From Thiotrichales bacterium (GTDB lineage: Bacteria; Pseudomonadota; Gammaproteobacteria; Francisellales; CACEW01): a stretch of 38,518 nucleotides of DNA. Positions 1 through 8,628 of this stretch are shown one piece after another. The DNA lies in contig CANJVU010000023.1 of the NCBI GenBank assembly GCA_947478525.1, positions 1 to 38,518 on the forward strand, written 5' to 3'. Position 1 is the first letter of the stretch; the number at the start of each line of letters is the position of its first letter. The notes below the pieces were generated by a model, which was not told where the DNA came from, searched no databases, and saw only the letters and a list, made by a program, of their open reading frames with translations. The position numbers and the translations under genes were made by a program.

Positions 1-756
1 AGGTAAGCACCCGCTGGAAATGCTTGATGACTTTAAAGGGTATGTTCAAAAAGATGGTTATGCCGGGTATGATCGACTGTTTACAGGCACAGACCGCATT
101 TCTCTGGGCTGTATGGCACACGTTCGGCGTAAATTCACCGACGTTCAAAAATTGGCAGGTAAAAAATCCAGATCTCCTGTGGCAGATCATGTGGTCAATC
201 TGATTGCGAAGCTTTACCATATAGAAAGTGTTGCTAAAAAAGAGAAGCGAACGGAAACAGAGATTTATCAATTGCGACAGGAAAAGGCAAAGCCGATACT
301 GGATAAATTGCACCAATACCTCAAAGAGCAATCTGGCAAATCACCACCGCAAGGCCAACTGGGCAAGGCGATTCAGTACGCACTTAATCAGTGGGAGTAT
401 GTGATTCGCTATATTGACCATGGCATGCTGAATATCGACAATAATCCAGCGGAACGCTGCATTAAACCCTTTGCGGTGGGCAGAAAAAACTGGCTGTTCT
501 GTGGCAACACCAAGGGTGCTGTTGCCGCAGCCAATCTCTACAGTCTGATTGAAAGCGCGAAGTTGTATGGCCTGAAGGTGTTTGATTACCTCAAATTTAT
601 CTTTACCGAACTGCCTAACGCCGATACACCTAGAAAAATGGAGCAACTGCTACCGCGCTATGCACAGGCACATCTGCCAAAAATCAAAAAGCCCAAATCA
701 GCATAGTTTATCCGCCAGTCATACTAAATCGTAGGTGTGATTCGTGGAGCGGTCAC
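1..756 (+). mobile_element. IS66-family insertion sequence, 3' part with probable right end
   Basis: The left part of the element lies outside the window; only the end of its large transposase gene and about 50 bp beyond are seen. The non-coding tail ends near 756 with ...GAGCGGTCAC, whose complement GTGACCGCTC resembles the GTAAGCG-type termini of IS66 elements. The exact boundary is inferred, because the other inverted repeat and the 8-bp target duplication cannot be compared here. The next bases switch abruptly to AT-rich coding-like DNA. Confidence 0.6.
2..706 (+). CDS. IS66 family transposase (TnpC), C-terminal part
   Basis: The reading frame is open to the left edge, so the N-terminal half (helix-turn-helix, zinc-binding region and first catalytic Asp) is missing from view. 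Visible landmarks are those of the IS66 DDE transposase core: the QKDGYAGYD block carrying a conserved Asp, the CMAHVRRKF block, the motif NNPAERCIKPFAVGRKNWLF with the catalytic Glu, and the C-terminal IS66_C segment around SLIESAKLYGLKVFDYL. A Lys/Pro-rich tail closes the protein. IS66 elements normally also carry tnpA and tnpB upstream of this gene; they would lie outside the window. It cannot be told from here whether the copy is active, but the visible part has no frameshift or internal stop. Confidence 0.92.
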   Translation, partial: GKHPLEMLDDFKGYVQKDGYAGYDRLFTGTDRISLGCMAHVRRKFTDVQKLAGKKSRSPVADHVVNLIAKLYHIESVAKKEKRTETEIYQLRQEKAKPILDKLHQYLKEQSGKSPPQGQLGKAIQYALNQWEYVIRYIDHGMLNIDNNPAERCIKPFAVGRKNWLFCGNTKGAVAAANLYSLIESAKLYGLKVFDYLKFIFTELPNADTPRKMEQLLPRYAQAHLPKIKKPKSA

Positions 757-956
757 GTTGTGGCTATAACCATTGGCTTGATATGCTTTTTGAAGAAGCC
801 AAAGAAGGCTCAATAGAACAAAAAGAAAATTACTTAGAGAATGCTAAAGATTTATTAGAGAAGGTTTTCCTTGAAAAAAGAATAAAATTTGAAGTAAAAG
901 AAGATATAGCAACAATAGAAAAGCTTTTAGCTAAGCAACTTGCTAAATCAAAATAA
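744..956 (+). pseudogene. 3' fragment of a gene interrupted by the IS66 element
   Basis: An open frame that formally starts at a GTG inside the IS66 tail and runs to a TAA at 954-956. Only the part after about 757 looks like genuine coding sequence. It is AT-rich, and encodes a highly charged, Leu/Glu/Lys-rich, probably helical segment (for example ENAKDLLEKVFLEKR and TIEKLLAKQLAKSK). No ribosome binding site precedes the GTG. The simplest reading is that the transposon inserted into a small host or accessory gene and that this is its 3' remnant. The family is not recognised. Confidence 0.5.
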
Positions 957-1023
957 CTGTTAAACAGGAAAAGTCAGTGAAACATACATAAAAAAAAATA
1001 TAAAAATTTAGATCGGTGTTTTG

Positions 1024-1070
1024 AGATGGTTTTGATTCAAAAAAAACACAGTCCTTTCCTCGCACCATCT
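1024..1070. repeat. Inverted repeat AGATGGT / ACCATCT
   Basis: AGATGGT at 1024-1030 is matched by its exact complement at 1064-1070, with an A/T-only flank that nearly extends the pairing (TTTTG before, AAAA after). The 33-nt interior is A-rich. It could be a stem-loop in a transcript or a transposon-end remnant. There is no T-run placing it clearly as a terminator. Confidence 0.4.
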
Positions 1071-1289
1071 AAAAATTATTCAAAGCAACTGCAATTTAAG
1101 GGTCTTTCCCACTTTAGGGGGCACCTTTCACTAACCACATAGTACTCTAATTTGATCTTTTTCAAGATAAGGGGCCAGTCATATAAACGCTTCCAGATAA
1201 ATTCACCACCTGGGGAAAACCCGCAACCAGTAGCCCGTTTCTGTAATATAGCCCAAAAATGGAGTTGCTTTATTTCTTTCCTTTTGGCA

Positions 1290-1307
1290 ACTTACCAATT
1301 AGTAAGT
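1290..1307. promoter_or_regulatory. Palindromic operator-like site ACTTAC-N6-GTAAGT
   Basis: ACTTAC and GTAAGT form a perfect inverted repeat around CAATTA. A related half-site, TAGTAAGG, recurs at about 1326-1333, next to the Shine-Dalgarno sequence of the truncated ATPase start at 1342. Size and position suggest a binding site for a dimeric repressor controlling the lost gene. Which protein binds is unknown. Confidence 0.4.
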
Positions 1308-1341
1308 CGCCACTTGGTGAGTTAATAGTAAGGAGCAGAAT

Positions 1342-1461
1342 ATGGAATACTTTCCCCTTGGATTGGCTGAAGGTAAAGCATTATGTAATTTACTTGGCTT
1401 GAGCAACCACCTCACAAACCTGCCTCGCCCCTTGCAAAATCCTTGGATCATTGCGCGATAA
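1342..1461 (+). pseudogene. 5' stub of an ATP-binding protein of the FPLGLAEG...CN type
   Basis: ATG at 1342 is preceded at ideal spacing by AAGGAG (1330-1335). The first 17 codons read MEYFPLGLAEGKALCNL. This closely resembles the N-terminus I know from a family of AAA ATPases (archaeal-ATPase type) that begin with a FPLGxAEGxAFCNR segment just before the nucleotide-binding domain. After about 1392 the frame simply reads the reverse strand of the btuF 3' end and stops at 1459-1461, so the Walker motifs and everything downstream are absent. The stub plus intact upstream signals indicate a deletion whose right breakpoint abuts btuF. The family call rests on a short match. Confidence 0.5.
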
Positions 1462-2196
1462 CAAATCCGCATCAATCACAGCCATCCGCTTTGATTGCAC
1501 TGCGGGCAATTCTGGCCACTGCGACCAGTCGTTTAACGACAATGGTGTTACCGCAATGATTACTTGGGGATTGGCTTGCAACACCGATTCCACCGACACC
1601 ATCTGCGCTTCGCCGGGTAATGCTTGAAACGCATTGACACCACCGCACAGTTGAATCACTTGCGATTGCAGGCTGTTGGCGGTGGCAACATACAGCGGAT
1701 GATCGGACAGCTCGATCATCACCGTTCGATGAGAAGGCTGTTGTGCATAGCGTTGCGACAGCTGCGTGAGCTGTTGTTGAAATTTTTCCGCCGCTTGATA
1801 TGCGGATTGAATATGGTTCGTCGCAGCACCGAGCTGTTGTAGGGTTTTGCCAATATCAGCCAACGTTAATGTATTGACCAACAATACGTTCACACCCAGA
1901 CGCTGTAAACTTTGAATTAACTGTGGCGAATTACCACCCTGCCAACCAATTACTAGGGTTGGGTTTAACGCCAAAATCGCTTCGACGCTGTTGCTGGTAT
2001 AGCCATCAACTTTTGGTAAGGTTTTGACAGAAACGGGATAATCACTGTCGCGATCGACTGCGACTACGTCATCACCTGCGCCAATATCGTAAAGCATTTC
2101 AGTAACATTGGGCGCAAGGCTGATGATGCGTTGCGATTGACCATACGCAATGTTTATCAAGCCAAGTGTCAATAGCAGAAAAAACCAGCTACGCAT
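1390..2196 (-). CDS. btuF: BtuF-like periplasmic cobalamin/iron-complex binding protein
   Basis: A 268-aa class III ABC substrate-binding protein; E. coli BtuF has 266 aa. It begins with a signal peptide (hydrophobic FFLLLTLGLINIAYG, cleavage near residue 20). The mature start QRIISLAPNVTEMLYDIGAG is the typical BtuF/FepB-type first strand, and VIGWQGGNSPQLIQSLQRLGV matches the BtuF binding-site strand (W-x-G-G-N). It should deliver vitamin B12 or a similar chelate to an inner-membrane BtuCD-type transporter, but no btuC or btuD lies in this window. The ATG at 2196 overlaps the ampD stop as TGATG, implying translational coupling; a GTG one codon earlier is the alternative. The 3' end abuts the deletion scar at about 1390. 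The family is firm; the exact substrate is not. Confidence 0.85.
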   Translation of the reverse strand: MRSWFFLLLTLGLINIAYGQSQRIISLAPNVTEMLYDIGAGDDVVAVDRDSDYPVSVKTLPKVDGYTSNSVEAILALNPTLVIGWQGGNSPQLIQSLQRLGVNVLLVNTLTLADIGKTLQQLGAATNHIQSAYQAAEKFQQQLTQLSQRYAQQPSHRTVMIELSDHPLYVATANSLQSQVIQLCGGVNAFQALPGEAQMVSVESVLQANPQVIIAVTPLSLNDWSQWPELPAVQSKRMAVIDADLLSRNDPRILQGARQVCEVVAQAK

Positions 2197-2744
2197 CACA
2201 CTGCAGCCTTATACCGCTGCCATTCAAAACACGGCCCCGGGTCGGTTTTACGGCCAGGTGCGATGTCGCTATGACCAGTGATATGATCGGGTGTGATTTG
2301 CGGAAATTGCTGACGAATCACATGAGTGATTTCAATGAGTTGTTGATATTGTTCATCGGTAAACGGCAGATCATCGGTACCTTCCAGTTCAATGCCGATA
2401 GAAAAATCATTGCAGCCGCTGCGACCTTGAAACTGTGATACGCCAGCATGCCAGGCACGGTCGAGCAATGAGACAAATTGAATAGTATCACCGCTGCGTT
2501 TGACAAATAAATGCGCCGAGACTTTAACGTCTTTTAAATGCTCATAAGTGGGATGTTTGGTCAAATCCAGTTGGTTGGTAAAGAATTGCTCGATATCATC
2601 AGTGCCAAAGCGACTCGGTGGTAGACTGATGTTGTGAATTACTAACACATCAACGGCCATGGCTGCGGGTCGTTGGTTAAAATTGGGGGAATCAACGCGG
2701 CGTATGTTGGCGCCAGAGATCCAGCCGTTTTGATAGGTGAACAT
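2196..2744 (-). CDS. ampD: 1,6-anhydro-N-acetylmuramyl-L-alanine amidase AmpD
   Basis: A 182-aa cytoplasmic zinc amidase (amidase_2 fold) that removes the stem peptide from anhydro-muropeptides during cell-wall recycling; E. coli AmpD has 183 aa. Expected zinc ligands are present: H37 in VLVIHNISLPP, H158 in ITGHSDIAPGRK and D168 in KTDPGPCF. The catalytic Glu is E119 in SIGIELEGTDD. No signal peptide is seen, which separates it from periplasmic AmiD-type relatives. It sits 3 bp after the ppc stop, and its stop overlaps the btuF start, so it is the middle gene of a ppc-ampD-btuF unit. In bacteria with an AmpR/AmpC system AmpD limits inducer build-up; no ampC or ampR is seen here. Confidence 0.95.
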   Translation of the reverse strand: MFTYQNGWISGANIRRVDSPNFNQRPAAMAVDVLVIHNISLPPSRFGTDDIEQFFTNQLDLTKHPTYEHLKDVKVSAHLFVKRSGDTIQFVSLLDRAWHAGVSQFQGRSGCNDFSIGIELEGTDDLPFTDEQYQQLIEITHVIRQQFPQITPDHITGHSDIAPGRKTDPGPCFEWQRYKAAV

Positions 2745-2747
2745 GTT

Positions 2748-5402
2748 TTACCCCGTATTCTTCATCGCCGCAGAAATGCCGGCAATGGTCAGCATTAACG
2801 CTTCATCTAACATGACATCCGATTGCCCAAGATGCAAGCGACACAATATTTCCGCTTGAATAATATTGAGCGGATCGGCATAGGGGTTACGCACTGCGGT
2901 AGAAGCACGCAAAGCTTCGCGCTCGCGCTTGAGTCGCGTATTACTCTGCAAAATCTGTTGCGTTACCTCATCCATGGTATGCAAACGCCCGCGCAACGCG
3001 CGACCCAGCTGACGCAACTTCGGCTGCGCCAGGCAGGCATCGTAATGCGCGGCGACATGGGCGTCAGCATGCACCAGCACCATATCGAGCATATCCATCA
3101 TCGCCTCAAAAAACGGCCATTGCTCGAGCATTTCATGTAATAAATCCGCTTTACCTTCTTGTAATGCTTGGCTTAACGCTTCATCCATGCCTAACCACGA
3201 TGGCAACAATAATCGCGTTTGGGTCCAGGCAAAAATCCACGGGATAGCGCGTAAACTTTCAATGCCGCCACTGGCTTTGCGTTTCGCGGGTCGACTGCCA
3301 ATATACAATCTCCCCAACTCCTGCTCCGGCGTCACCTGGCGAAAATAATCGATAAACTCAGGCTGCTCGCGTACGACGTGACGATAGGATTTAACAGACA
3401 CTTCTGATAAATGATCCATCAGTTTACACCAACTGTCTTTGGGCTTGGGTGGTGGCAATAACGTTGCTTCTAATACTGCCGAAGTATAGAGCATCAAGTG
3501 ATGGCGCGCCAACGCTGGTAAGCTAAATTTTTGTTGAATAACCTCACCCTGCTCGGTAACGCGCATCCGCCCTGCCACTGACCCCGGTGGTTGCGACAAT
3601 AACGCCGCATGCACTGGCCCGCCTCCACGACCGGCAGAACCCCCGCGACCGTGAAACAGGGTTAATTCAATCTGATGTTGTGCACACAGTGTTTGTAACG
3701 CTTCTTGCGCGCGATACTGTGCCCACGATGCAGCAAGCTTACCCGCGTCTTTGGCGGAATCGGAATAGCCAATCATAATTTCTTGATGGCCAGTGATATG
3801 CTCGCGATACCAGGGCAACTCAAACAATTGCCGCATCACGGTGGGCGCATTGTTTAAATCTTCCAGCGTTTCAAACAACGGCACCACGCGCATCGGCTGC
3901 TTAACACCGCAGATTTTTTGCAGCAAAATCACCGCCAACACATCGGATGCTTCAGCGGCCATGGAAATCACATACGCCCCCATCGCCGCCGGCGCCTGCT
4001 CGGCAATTGCTTTACAAGTATCGAACACTTCTTGCGCTTCTGGCGCACATGGCATATCTACCGCCAACAGAGGGCGCTTACTTTGACATTCTTGCAACAG
4101 AAATTCGATTTTTTTGGCTTCGGACCATTCCTGATACGAACCCATATTGAGGTATTCGGTAATGACATTAATTGCCTCAAGATGGCGCCCCGCTTCTTGC
4201 CGAATATCGAGCTTAATCAACGTTAAGCCGAAACAATGCAGTTGCCGCAATAAATCCAACAAACCAGCATCGGCAATGTCTTGCGCGTTGCATTCGACCA
4301 AAGAGTCATAACATAATTGAATGCTAACAATCACCTCCTGGACGTCTTGATAAATCGGTAGCTCACCCACATAAGGCTTATGGTGCAATGCCGCCTCTGC
4401 CCAGGCTTTGGTGGCAAGCATACGTTCACGTACTTGCCGCAATAATACGCGATAGGGTTCATGCGCATCGCCCACCACCCTGGCCAACGCTGGGCTGCAG
4501 CGATTCATCGACAAATGTTGCGCCAGGCGATCCACATCACGGGCGTATAAATCAGCAGCCATCCAGCGTGCCAGCAGGCATACTTCTCGAGTTACTGCCG
4601 CGGTAACATTGGGGTTGCCATCGCGATCGCCGCCCATCCATGACGCAAAGCGAATTGGAATCACGTCCATCGGTAAACGTTTGCCCGTATGTTGCCGCAA
4701 TGCATAATCCAGCCGGCGCAAATAACGCGGCACGGCTTCCCAGATGGTTTCTTCGATCACCGCAAAACCCCATTTGGCTTCTTCCACGGGAGTAGGCCTC
4801 ACCCGACGAATTTCATCGGTCAACCACATTCCCATCACCAAGGTTTTTAACTGGTTTTGATTAGACTGTTGCTCACGCAACGTCAAGCGCATGCGATCGC
4901 GCTGTTCCAACAATTGACTCAAACGATTATATTTTTGAATTAACGTGCGACGCTTCACTTCCGTGGGATGCGCGGTCAATACCAACTCAATGTGCATGTT
5001 GGTAACGGTTTGGTACAGCTGCTCCGGAGTAATACCCGACTGCAACAACCGCGGCAACAACACTTCTAACGCATTATGATTGCAAGTATCCAGCGATTCA
5101 TCCGATTGCCGCAACACCCTGACGCTCTGATAGGCTTCAGCAATATTCGACAGATTAAGAAAATGACCAAAGGCGCGTGCCAGCAAGGCCATCTCCGCAG
5201 GCGACGCAGCTTGAATGATATCGAGAATTTGTTGGTATACCCCATCGTCTTGGCGCTGGCGATAAGTTTTGGTTAAGCCGCGAATCTGTTCGATTTTATC
5301 AAACAAAGCACTCCCTTCCTGAGTTTTCAACACCTCGCCCAGCAAGGTGCCCAATAAGCGAATGTCATCTCGTAGCGGTGCTTGTAGATCTTCAGTACTC
5401 AT
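2748..5402 (-). CDS. ppc: Phosphoenolpyruvate carboxylase
   Basis: An 884-aa enzyme (E. coli 883) that carboxylates PEP with bicarbonate to oxaloacetate, the anaplerotic entry to the TCA cycle that dominates this window. Signatures present: [17 protein letters not shown] (catalytic His region), the Gly-rich loop [32 protein letters not shown], and the conserved C-terminal MKNTG, where the last residues reach the active site. The ATG at 5402 was chosen because GGAG lies 6 nt before it, whereas the ATG four codons upstream has no Shine-Dalgarno sequence. A TATACT -10-like hexamer (5428-5433, minus) lies upstream without a clear -35. ampD follows after 3 bp. Confidence 0.97.
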   Translation of the reverse strand: MSTEDLQAPLRDDIRLLGTLLGEVLKTQEGSALFDKIEQIRGLTKTYRQRQDDGVYQQILDIIQAASPAEMALLARAFGHFLNLSNIAEAYQSVRVLRQSDESLDTCNHNALEVLLPRLLQSGITPEQLYQTVTNMHIELVLTAHPTEVKRRTLIQKYNRLSQLLEQRDRMRLTLREQQSNQNQLKTLVMGMWLTDEIRRVRPTPVEEAKWGFAVIEETIWEAVPRYLRRLDYALRQHTGKRLPMDVIPIRFASWMGGDRDGNPNVTAAVTREVCLLARWMAADLYARDVDRLAQHLSMNRCSPALARVVGDAHEPYRVLLRQVRERMLATKAWAEAALHHKPYVGELPIYQDVQEVIVSIQLCYDSLVECNAQDIADAGLLDLLRQLHCFGLTLIKLDIRQEAGRHLEAINVITEYLNMGSYQEWSEAKKIEFLLQECQSKRPLLAVDMPCAPEAQEVFDTCKAIAEQAPAAMGAYVISMAAEASDVLAVILLQKICGVKQPMRVVPLFETLEDLNNAPTVMRQLFELPWYREHITGHQEIMIGYSDSAKDAGKLAASWAQYRAQEALQTLCAQHQIELTLFHGRGGSAGRGGGPVHAALLSQPPGSVAGRMRVTEQGEVIQQKFSLPALARHHLMLYTSAVLEATLLPPPKPKDSWCKLMDHLSEVSVKSYRHVVREQPEFIDYFRQVTPEQELGRLYIGSRPAKRKASGGIESLRAIPWIFAWTQTRLLLPSWLGMDEALSQALQEGKADLLHEMLEQWPFFEAMMDMLDMVLVHADAHVAAHYDACLAQPKLRQLGRALRGRLHTMDEVTQQILQSNTRLKREREALRASTAVRNPYADPLNIIQAEILCRLHLGQSDVMLDEALMLTIAGISAAMKNTG

Positions 5403-5493
5403 GGCAGTCTCCATCGAGGGTTAACTTAGTATACTCAAAGCAACCCACCAATACTACTGTACGCGTTTTAGCACCTTGCAGCGCAACCGCCCC

Positions 5494-5522
5494 TTTACCG
5501 ACTCCAGCATCTCGCTTACAAT
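5494..5522 (+). promoter_or_regulatory. Sigma-70-type promoter of tdk
   Basis: -35 TTTACC (5494-5499), a 17-bp spacer and -10 TACAAT (5517-5522). Transcription would begin near 5529, leaving a leader of about 23 nt. This excludes the far-upstream in-frame ATG at 5378 and supports the tdk start at 5552. Confidence 0.6.
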
Positions 5523-5551
5523 GTCAACACCATCAGCTTGGGGCTCTGTGT

Positions 5552-6160
5552 ATGGCCAAATTACATTTCTATTATTCGGCGATGAATGCCGGTAAAACCA
5601 CGACCCTATTACAATCCAGCTACAACTATCAAGAACGTGGCATGACCACAGTGTTGTTCACGCCGGATTTTGACAATCGTTATGGTATCGGCAAAGTCAC
5701 CTCACGCATTGGCTTGGCTGCCGATGCAGAAATGTTTTCTCGAGCAACCAATTTGTTTGAACAGGTCGCCACAAAAATGCGCCAACAACCGATTCATTGC
5801 GTGTTGGTCGATGAAGCGCAGTTCTTAACAAAGGCGCAAGTAATGCAACTCACGGACATCGTCGATGAACTGGATATTCCCGTGCTGGCGTATGGCCTAC
5901 GCACCGACTTTTTGGCCAATCCATTTGAGGGCAGCCAATATCTGATGGCGTGGGCTGAGTCGCTCAGCGAAATCAAAACCATTTGCCACTGCGGCCGCAA
6001 AGCCACCCACACCATGCGTATTGATGAGAATGGCGAAGTGATCACCAGCGGTGACCAGGTCGGGATTGGTGGTAATGATCGGTATGTATCGGTTTGCCGC
6101 AAACACTACAAAACCAAACAGATTGGTCGTAGTCCAAGACAAGTGGGAATGGACTTGTAA
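5552..6160 (+). CDS. tdk: Thymidine kinase
   Basis: A 202-aa type II thymidine kinase (E. coli 205 aa) that phosphorylates thymidine with ATP in the salvage route to dTTP. It starts [20 protein letters not shown] with the P-loop SAMNAGKTT. It carries the Walker-B-like VLVDEAQFL, the segment [10 protein letters not shown], and the structural zinc cysteines in CHCGRKA and CRKHY. The ATG at 5552 was preferred over an upstream in-frame start at 5378 because the shorter form matches the family N-terminus and because a promoter sits at 5494-5522. Its stop overlaps the start of the ABC permease (TAATG at 6158-6162), so the two are probably translated from one mRNA despite unrelated functions. Confidence 0.96.
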   Translation: MAKLHFYYSAMNAGKTTTLLQSSYNYQERGMTTVLFTPDFDNRYGIGKVTSRIGLAADAEMFSRATNLFEQVATKMRQQPIHCVLVDEAQFLTKAQVMQLTDIVDELDIPVLAYGLRTDFLANPFEGSQYLMAWAESLSEIKTICHCGRKATHTMRIDENGEVITSGDQVGIGGNDRYVSVCRKHYKTKQIGRSPRQVGMDL

Positions 6161-7893
6161 TGCGCCACCAACCAGTCTTCTCACAACCCAGACTGAAACT
6201 CATCCCCAACCAATGGGACATTCTGGCGTTTCTGTTGGTATTGTGTCTGATCATCATGCTGGTGTGGACCGGCAGTCATATGTCGCTACCGTTCCAACTG
6301 GGTGAAATCATTCCCATTTCACTAGACCCTTGGATGCTGCCACAATACGCCTTGCAAACGGTAGTACGCATGTTTATCGCGTTGTTTTTCTCGTTTGTGT
6401 TTAGCTTAGGCGTGGCGACACTGGCCGCCAAAAACCCGCGTGCTGGTCGTTTGATTATTCCGTTGATTGATATTTTACAATCGGTGCCAATTTTAGGGTA
6501 TTTATCGATAGCCGTAGTTGGCTTTATCGCGTTATTCCCAGGCTCAATGCTCGGCCCGGAATGCGCCGCGATTTTTGCGGTATTCACCTCGCAAGTGTGG
6601 AACATGACGCTGAGCTTTTACCAATCAATGAAAACCATCCCGCTGGAATTAACCGAAGCCACGCATGTGTACCAACTCTCAGCCTGGCAGCGCTTCTGGC
6701 GCCTGGAACTCCCTTTCGGCATGCCTGGCCTGCTGTGGAATGCGATGATGTCGATGTCCGGCAGCTGGTTTTTTATCGTCGCCGCCGAAGCCATTTCCAT
6801 CGGCAACCAAAACATCACCATCCCGGGGATTGGCTCCTACATCGCGCTGGCGATAACCCAGGAAAGCATGGCGGCGATTGCTTATGCCATTGCCACCATG
6901 TTGGTGGTGATTATCCTCTACGATCAACTATTCTTTCGCCCACTGGTGGCCTGGTCCGAAAAATTTCATTTATCGACCATTAACGAGGGGGAGTCTCGCT
7001 CGTGGGTATTAGATCTGTTTCAACGAACCCGTTTATTTCAACACGTCACCGACTGGCTCTCTGACATCAACGATGCGTTTGTTAATATTCGCTGGCTACG
7101 CAAACGCAAAAATCATTCGCATTATCTGACCCTGGAACAGGATTACAGCACCACCCACAATATTCTCTGGTACAGCTTAATTGCCATCCTCGCCGTGACT
7201 GGCATTGCGCTCTTGTGGCGCTTTATTTATCACAACATTCCGCTGGGTGAAACCTGGCAAGTCGTGGTGATGGGCTTTTACACCGCGTTGCGAGTATTTA
7301 TTTCCATCATCGTTTGCTCACTGATCTGGGTGCCAATCGGCGTCTGGGTTGGTTTGCGACCCCGCGTCACACAATGGGTACAACCGGTGGCGCAGATTCT
7401 GGCCGCGTTCCCCGCCAACCTTTTTTTTCCAGTGATTGTATTGATGATTTTGCGCTATCATCTGAATATTGAAATCTGGTGCTCGCTGCTGATGGCATTG
7501 GGTACGCAGTGGTACATTCTGTTTAACGTCATTGCCGGTGCCAGCGCCATTCCCAAAGAATTAAAATTGGCTGCCGAAAACATGCAACTCTCCGGCTGGC
7601 TCAAATGGAAGCGATTCTTATTCCCCGCGATTTTCCCCTATTACGTCACCGGCGCCATCACCGCTGCCGGCGGCTCATGGAATGCCAGCGTCGTCGCTGA
7701 AGTAGTGCAATGGGGCCACACCAAACTCATCGCCAATGGCCTGGGCGCGTACATCACCCTCAACACCAACGCCGGCAACTTCGCCGCCATCGCCTTAGGC
7801 ATTGTGGTGATGTGCACCTGGGTAACCCTGGTTAACTTCCTGGTGTGGCGTAAACTCTACCAATTCGCGCAGGAACGTTATCGGATGGGGTAG
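6160..7893 (+). CDS. Double-domain NitT/TauT-type ABC transporter permease
   Basis: A 577-aa inner-membrane protein with two fused BPD_transp_1 permease domains, each with about six membrane helices. The EAA coupling loops are at roughly residues 158-190 (LELTEATHVYQLSAWQRF) and 462-495 (KELKLAAENMQLSGWLKW). The family imports small anions such as nitrate, sulfonates or bicarbonate; the actual substrate is unknown. Usual homologues have one domain of about 260 aa, so this fusion supplies both halves of the channel. The matching ATPase is probably the gene at 11296, now separated by a 3.3-kb island. No periplasmic binding protein is encoded nearby. The start overlaps the tdk stop. A diverged second copy of its last 28 codons occurs at 10076-10162. 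Confidence 0.88.
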   Translation: MRHQPVFSQPRLKLIPNQWDILAFLLVLCLIIMLVWTGSHMSLPFQLGEIIPISLDPWMLPQYALQTVVRMFIALFFSFVFSLGVATLAAKNPRAGRLIIPLIDILQSVPILGYLSIAVVGFIALFPGSMLGPECAAIFAVFTSQVWNMTLSFYQSMKTIPLELTEATHVYQLSAWQRFWRLELPFGMPGLLWNAMMSMSGSWFFIVAAEAISIGNQNITIPGIGSYIALAITQESMAAIAYAIATMLVVIILYDQLFFRPLVAWSEKFHLSTINEGESRSWVLDLFQRTRLFQHVTDWLSDINDAFVNIRWLRKRKNHSHYLTLEQDYSTTHNILWYSLIAILAVTGIALLWRFIYHNIPLGETWQVVVMGFYTALRVFISIIVCSLIWVPIGVWVGLRPRVTQWVQPVAQILAAFPANLFFPVIVLMILRYHLNIEIWCSLLMALGTQWYILFNVIAGASAIPKELKLAAENMQLSGWLKWKRFLFPAIFPYYVTGAITAAGGSWNASVVAEVVQWGHTKLIANGLGAYITLNTNAGNFAAIALGIVVMCTWVTLVNFLVWRKLYQFAQERYRMG

Positions 7894-7912
7894 TTTTTAT
7901 GTTAATAAAAAC
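7893..7912. repeat. AT-rich hairpin at the permease stop codon
   Basis: GTTTTTAT and ATAAAAAC form a perfect 8-bp stem around GTTA; its first base is the last base of the permease stop codon. The stem is too AT-rich to be a strong terminator and lacks a following T-run, but it marks the junction between core sequence and the island. Confidence 0.4.
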
Positions 7913-7977
7913 GGCGGGGAATCACAAAAAACGAACGTTTATTGTGGAAGAAATCACATTTTCCAAACATAATTGTA

Positions 7978-8115
7978 TTAATTTTTCTGCAGCAGCATAT
8001 ACCGCATCAGCGGATCAACCAGTGTCCAGTGATGCTCGGGAGTGAGCATTACCAAATCAATAAAGTTTATAAACACGCCCGGGCAAGACTGTGACAATCT
8101 TCCCCAGACGCGACA
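7978..8115 (-). other. Stop-bounded coding-like remnant, possibly transposase-derived
   Basis: A 45-codon minus-strand frame with no start codon ends at a TAA (7978-7980). Its product includes VWGRLSQSCPGVF and the segment FIDLVMLTPEHHWTLV. It looks like real protein sequence and loosely recalls the WxRLP...FVxMPNHxH region of IS200-like/REP-associated tyrosine transposases, but the key His-x-His is altered. Treat it as a probable gene fragment of uncertain family. Confidence 0.25.
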
Positions 8116-8127
8116 TCAGATGACTAT

Positions 8128-8628
8128 TTAGAGGGGCTGAGTACCATAACCTGACTGTGGACTATAAACAGACGTATCCATAAGGCGAGCCTCTCGCATC
8201 TGTTGTTGGCTTGGCGCAAACGCATATGCGCCGGCTCTTGTGTCAGCCGTTGGTGAAGAAGCGTTATTCATAGCTACACCAGCTACCCATGCCGCATTAG
8301 AGCCGCAAAATAGACCCGCTGCAATAGGTCCAGCAACCGCTGCAGCAGCAGGACCCACAAGCAGCCCGGTCGAAACACCAGTCGCCACCGCCACGGCACA
8401 ACCGACAGCCAGAGCCTCTTGGGCAGATCCACCATTACAAGCTGCAACAGCTGCAGCGGGAACACCTGTAGCCTCTGCTACAGCTGCGCCTAAACAAACA
8501 GCACCAAGAACTGGAGCTGCTGACCCAGTTACCGCTCCCACTGCAGCAGCTGCGGCAACTCCCGTTACTAAACCAGCTGCACCAGCTACTACAACTTGCG
8601 TCGACTTAGAATCGTTATCTCCATTCAT
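8128..8628 (-). CDS. Ala/Gly/Val-rich hydrophobic protein, function unknown
   Basis: A 166-aa protein with a short polar N-terminus (MNGDNDSKST), a core of about 110 residues made almost entirely of Ala, Gly, Val, Pro and Thr, and a polar tail (about 45 residues) rich in Ser, Gln and Tyr. The core has many small-xxx-small spacings, as in glycine-zipper membrane proteins, and could form three or four weak membrane helices; there is no classical signal peptide. Expression looks genuine: GAGGAG lies just before the ATG at 8628, and an extended -10 promoter with an adjacent palindrome lies upstream. It sits alone inside an AT-rich island. No function can be assigned; membrane-active toxin, secreted effector or structural envelope protein are all open. 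Confidence 0.65.
   Translation of the reverse strand: MNGDNDSKSTQVVVAGAAGLVTGVAAAAAVGAVTGSAAPVLGAVCLGAAVAEATGVPAAAVAACNGGSAQEALAVGCAVAVATGVSTGLLVGPAAAAVAGPIAAGLFCGSNAAWVAGVAMNNASSPTADTRAGAYAFAPSQQQMREARLMDTSVYSPQSGYGTQPL

Larger units (their letters stand above)
957..1341. other. Gene-free AT-rich stretch, probably decayed mobile DNA
   Basis: No convincing gene. The stretch holds one long imperfect inverted repeat (1024-1070), a block of G/C runs at about 1105-1130 (CCCACTTTAGGGGGCACC) that looks like a transposon terminus but cannot be assigned, and a palindrome at 1290-1307. On the minus strand a stop-bounded frame of roughly 57 codons without a start codon runs through about 1076-1250; it matches nothing I recognise. 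Confidence 0.5.

Noticed and set aside
957..1341. Possible IS21- or other-type transposon end around CCCACTTTAGGGGGCACC
   Set aside because: No partner inverted repeat, target duplication or transposase piece could be tied to it.
5378..5551. 58-residue N-terminal extension of thymidine kinase
   Set aside because: It overlaps the 5' end of ppc and precedes the tdk promoter at 5494-5522; family members start at [15 protein letters not shown].
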